A program made the translations under genes and the position numbers. Shown here in pieces: positions 61,121-64,000 of a stretch of DNA of 64,000 bases (its first letter is position 1; each line of letters starts with the position of its first letter). Below the pieces are notes generated by a model. That model made no database searches and was not told the DNA's origin. It worked only from the letters and a program-made list of their open reading frames with translations. The DNA is from Bacteroidota bacterium (GTDB taxonomy: Bacteria > Bacteroidota > Bacteroidia > AKYH767-A > 2013-40CM-41-45), in the NCBI GenBank assembly GCA_016713765.1, contig JADJON010000001.1, forward strand, positions 2,604,001 to 2,668,000, written 5' to 3'.

Positions 61121-62945
61121 TCTAACGCGGGTCCTTGGACTCCGGAGCTGGCTGGCGATGTTGCTGGCCACCTTGCTCCTGCCCGTGCATTCCCGGGCTA
61201 CGGCGGATGTATTCACGGCCAGTCTCAGTTCCAATTCGGTTGCCGTGGGCGATCAGGTGCAGATCACCTTTACGCTCAACGGTAGTGGACGGAACTTCAA
61301 AGCCCCCTCCTTTGAAGGCTTCAACGTGCTGATGGGGCCCAGCCAGTCGAGCAATATCCAAATGATCAACGGCAGCTTTTCGCAAACCCTCAGTTTTACT
61401 TATGTATTACAGGCGGTGAAAGAAGGCACCTTCAAGATTGGTTCTGCCGAGATCGTATTGAATAACCAAAAAGTACTGAGCAATCCCGTCACGCTTACCG
61501 TGACCAAAGGAACGTCGCGTTCTTCCGGCGGCAGTTCGGGCGGCGGCGAGCCCATGACCAGGAATGTCTTCATCCGCGCCTCGGTGGATAAGAGCAATGT
61601 GTTTCGCGGAGAAGGTCTTGTGGTGACGTACCGTCTTTACACCCGCGTAACCCTCGTTAACTACACCATCAGCAAGTTGCCTGCTCCGAACGGTTTCTGG
61701 AGCCAGGAAATCCAGTTGCCCCAACAATTGCAATTCCATAACGAGAATGTGGACGGGGTCAACTATCAGGTGGCCGATCTGAAAAAAATGGTCTTGTTTC
61801 CACAACGAAGCGGCAACCTGGAACTGGATCCGATGGAAGGCGAAGTCATTGCCCGTGTACAGGTGAAACGCCAGCGCAGCAACGACCCGTTCGATCAGTT
61901 TTTCGGGAACGATCCGTTCGGCTCATTCTTCGGCGGAGGACTGCAGGACGTCAAAGTGCCGCTCAAGAGCCAACCCGTCCGGGTGAACGTACGAGAATTA
62001 CCGGACGGCGCGCCTGCCGGCTTTACCGGGGCCGTGGGTAAGTTCACCTTTGAAACTTCTATTGATAAGGACAAGACCAAAACGAATGAAGCCGTAACGC
62101 TTCGGATAAAAGTCACCGGCAAAGGGAACATCAAACTGGTGGATGCACCGAAGGTCAACTTCCCGCCTGATTTTGAATTATATGATCCGAAAGAATCGGT
62201 GAATATCACCGCCGGTGGCAGTGGCGCAAGCGGTAGTAAGACCTTCGAGTACCTGATCATCCCGCGCAATGCCGGTAATTTTAAGATCACCGTAGATCCG
62301 TTCAGCTACTTTGACCTGGATAAGAAGTCCTACCTCGAACTATCCGGTACGACCCTGGACCTCGCGGTGGAAAAAGGCAACGAAACAGTCACTACTACCG
62401 TTAGCGGCGTGAACAAATCGGATGTACAATTACTCGGGGAGGACATTCGTTTTCTCAAGACTGCCGACCCGCAACTGGCCCTGAACCCACGGCCGTTGCG
62501 CGGCTCATGGCTGTTCTATGTACTGTTGTTCATGCCCTTCGCGCTATTGCTCATCGCCTTGCAATGGCGGAAAAAACTCGCTGAACGAATGACCAATGTG
62601 GCCTTGATCCGCAGTCAACGTGCCAGCAAGGTCGCTCTCCGTCGTCTCGCCAAATCGAAGGAGTTGTTGGGCAAACAGGATCACGCGGCCTTTCTCGAAG
62701 AGCTTTCCCGCGCCTTGTGGGGTTATATTTCCGACAAACTGCAACTGCCGGTGTCGGAACTCAACCGTGATAATGCGAAAACACATCTGCAACAGCGCGG
62801 AACATCAGAAGCCATGATCAACGAATTGCTTTCCGTTCTGGATGCCTGTGAATTCGCCAGGTTTGCAGGCGGAACGGCTTCCCTACCCGACGACTTATAC
62901 CGGAGGGGAATTGCAAGTATCACCCAGATGGAGGAACAAGCATGA
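61095..62945 (+). CDS. batD: BatD, large periplasmic membrane protein
   Basis: 616 residues. The start is followed by a signal peptide (SWLAMLLATLLLPVHSRA). Several beta-rich domains follow, with the characteristic FTASLSSNSVAVGDQVQITF and GFNVLMGPSQSSNIQMINGS, typical of the BatD/oxygen-tolerance family. A Ser/Gly linker (about 135-152) and a Gly/Phe/Asp-rich loop (NDPFDQFFGNDPFGSFFGG) are visible. One transmembrane helix (WLFYVLLFMPFALLLIALQW) and a cytoplasmic helical tail (LSRALWGYISDKLQLPVSEL) end it. It overlaps the GNAT gene by 26 bp and batE by 4 bp. Confidence 0.88.
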   Translation: MNSRSVGIDLTRVLGLRSWLAMLLATLLLPVHSRATADVFTASLSSNSVAVGDQVQITFTLNGSGRNFKAPSFEGFNVLMGPSQSSNIQMINGSFSQTLSFTYVLQAVKEGTFKIGSAEIVLNNQKVLSNPVTLTVTKGTSRSSGGSSGGGEPMTRNVFIRASVDKSNVFRGEGLVVTYRLYTRVTLVNYTISKLPAPNGFWSQEIQLPQQLQFHNENVDGVNYQVADLKKMVLFPQRSGNLELDPMEGEVIARVQVKRQRSNDPFDQFFGNDPFGSFFGGGLQDVKVPLKSQPVRVNVRELPDGAPAGFTGAVGKFTFETSIDKDKTKTNEAVTLRIKVTGKGNIKLVDAPKVNFPPDFELYDPKESVNITAGGSGASGSKTFEYLIIPRNAGNFKITVDPFSYFDLDKKSYLELSGTTLDLAVEKGNETVTTTVSGVNKSDVQLLGEDIRFLKTADPQLALNPRPLRGSWLFYVLLFMPFALLLIALQWRKKLAERMTNVALIRSQRASKVALRRLAKSKELLGKQDHAAFLEELSRALWGYISDKLQLPVSELNRDNAKTHLQQRGTSEAMINELLSVLDACEFARFAGGTASLPDDLYRRGIASITQMEEQA

Positions 62946-63727
62946 ACCGGATCACACGTCCTTCTTCCTTTCTGATCCAACTTTTCTGCCTGCTGGGGCT
63001 CCTGGCCATTGACGGTACGGTCCTGGCATCCGGCACGGATGAACGGTATTCTACAGCCGGGAAAGCTTATGAAAAAAAGGAGTACGCTACGGCCATTGCC
63101 ACCTACGAAGAATTATTGCGCGAAGGTTATCGCGCGCCCGACCTCTACTATAATCTCGGTAACGCGCATTTCAAAGCGGGGCACATCGCAGCGGCGATCC
63201 TCAACTACGAGCGGGCGCTGAAACTTGCGCCGGATGATGAGGATACACGGTACAACCTGCGCATTGCCAACCTCCAGGTCGTCGACAAGATTGAAACGAT
63301 GCCGGCTGTATTTTACCGCCGATGGATCAACAGTATTAGCGGTTGGTGCGGTCCGGACACCTGGAGCGCATGGCTGATCGGCTTGTCCTGGCTGCTGGCT
63401 TCGATCATTTTCGGATTTATCATCACCCGTTCTCCGGGCTGGAAAAAGGTATTGTTCCTTTCCGGGGTCATGGTGCTCTTCATCACCCTTGTCGTAACCC
63501 TGGCGGGTCGCGAAAGTAATCGGCAGGTGAGCCGACACGATGAGGCGATCATCCTGTCTCCCAGCGTATATGTTAAAAGCTCTCCCGATGAAAAAGGTAA
63601 CGACCTGTTCATCCTGCACGAAGGAACAAAGGTTTCCCTGCAGGATCAGGTCGGCAACTGGCAGGAGATCCGCCTGGCGAATGGAACCGTCGGTTGGGTG
63701 ACCTTGAACGTCCTGGAAGCGATCTGA
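62942..63727 (+). CDS. batE: BatE, TPR/SH3 membrane protein
   Basis: 261 residues. A signal-like helix (FLIQLFCLLGLLAIDGTVLA) is followed by TPR repeats (AYEKKEYATAIATYEELLRE and LYYNLGNAHFKAGHIAAAIL), two transmembrane helices (WLIGLSWLLASIIFGFII and VLFLSGVMVLFITLVVTLAG) and an SH3b-like end with IILSPSVYVKSSPDEKGNDL and VGWVTLNVLEAI. This is the standard BatE architecture and completes the operon. The SH3 domain faces the periplasm by this topology. It is followed 4 bp later by a phosphoesterase gene on the same strand. Confidence 0.88.
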   Translation: MNRITRPSSFLIQLFCLLGLLAIDGTVLASGTDERYSTAGKAYEKKEYATAIATYEELLREGYRAPDLYYNLGNAHFKAGHIAAAILNYERALKLAPDDEDTRYNLRIANLQVVDKIETMPAVFYRRWINSISGWCGPDTWSAWLIGLSWLLASIIFGFIITRSPGWKKVLFLSGVMVLFITLVVTLAGRESNRQVSRHDEAIILSPSVYVKSSPDEKGNDLFILHEGTKVSLQDQVGNWQEIRLANGTVGWVTLNVLEAI

Positions 63728-63731
63728 ACGG

Positions 63732-64000
63732 ATGCGCAGGGTCTTGCTACTGAGTGATACGCACGGTACGATCGACGATCGGATCATGCGCCGGGTCGAA
63801 CTCGCTGATGAGATCTGGCATGCCGGTGATATCGGATCCATGGAGGTGGCCGATCAATTAGAACATCAACGACCGGTCCGGGCTGTGTACGGTAACATTG
63901 ATGATCACCGGATGCGGCTACGTTTCCCGGAACATGCGATCTTTCAATGCGAAGAGCTGAAGGTGCTGATCACGCACATTGCCGGGACACCCGGTCATTA
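63732..64000 (+). CDS. YfcE/MJ0936-type metallophosphoesterase (3' end outside window)
   Basis: About 90 residues are seen from the ATG at 63732, and the frame is open at the edge. MRRVLLLSDTHGTIDD gives the first metal ligands (D-x-H), WHAGDIGSMEV the bridging Asp, RAVYGNIDDHRMRL the Asn, and LKVLITHIAGTPGHY the His motif. This order is that of the MJ0936/YfcE phosphodiesterases. It lies 4 bp after batE and may be co-transcribed, although it is not a Bat protein. Confidence 0.85.
   Translation, partial: MRRVLLLSDTHGTIDDRIMRRVELADEIWHAGDIGSMEVADQLEHQRPVRAVYGNIDDHRMRLRFPEHAIFQCEELKVLITHIAGTPGH

Overview
The window looks like a chromosomal segment of an uncultured or environmental member of the Bacteroidota. 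Evidence: type IX secretion (T9SS) C-terminal sorting domains, a complete aerotolerance (Bat) operon with its MoxR ATPase, a Bacteroidota-style ParC/ParE pair, RNase Y beside ZapA, Porin_10-like outer-membrane proteins, non-Shine-Dalgarno leaders, and promoters that fit the Bacteroidota -33 TTG / -7 TAnnTTTG pattern. Base composition is about 50-55% GC by eye, with one clearly AT-richer patch at about 14080-14570.

Layout. 1-8700: the end of a T9SS-secreted repeat protein, an AddB-like nuclease, a PspC protein, a second secreted protein, a putative porin and a conserved secreted protein. 8760-13965: topoisomerase IV parC and parE, a YggU protein and an ACP phosphodiesterase. 14004-15398: a small Kazal-domain secreted protein and a stand-alone Cas6-like endoribonuclease. 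15583-32715: one long minus-strand cell-surface polysaccharide locus (initiating sugar-phosphate transferase, WecB, two DegT-type aminotransferases, an FdtA-like ketoisomerase, an O-antigen-ligase-like membrane protein, seven glycosyltransferases, two methyltransferases and a Wzm/Wzt ABC exporter). 32794-35352: rny, a probable 6S RNA, zapA and a ZapB-like coiled coil. 35546-37273: an M23 peptidase.

37338-38588 is a tRNA cluster (Ser-GCT, Pro-TGG, Arg-TCT). Between tRNA-Pro and tRNA-Arg lie ten nearly identical head-to-tail 80-bp units. Each carries the 5' half of a tRNA-Arg (acceptor 5' strand, D-arm, anticodon arm with TCT) but no T-arm or 3' acceptor strand. This is the most unusual object in the window.

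38646-42780 is a four-gene minus-strand operon (di-haem DUF1111 protein, imelysin, Rieske lipoprotein, porin) with a perfect Fur-like palindrome between the -33 and -7 elements of its promoter, so it is probably an iron or other metal acquisition module. 43006-54733 holds a lipoprotein, a small membrane protein, an SPFH protein, an aldehyde dehydrogenase, two oxidoreductases with candidate operators, a cation/proton antiporter, and an oligopeptide-type ABC importer (binding protein and two permeases, no ATPase). 54891-63727 is the MoxR-DUF58-BatABCDE operon, with a GNAT acetyltransferase gene overlapping batC and batD. A YfcE-type phosphoesterase runs off the right edge.
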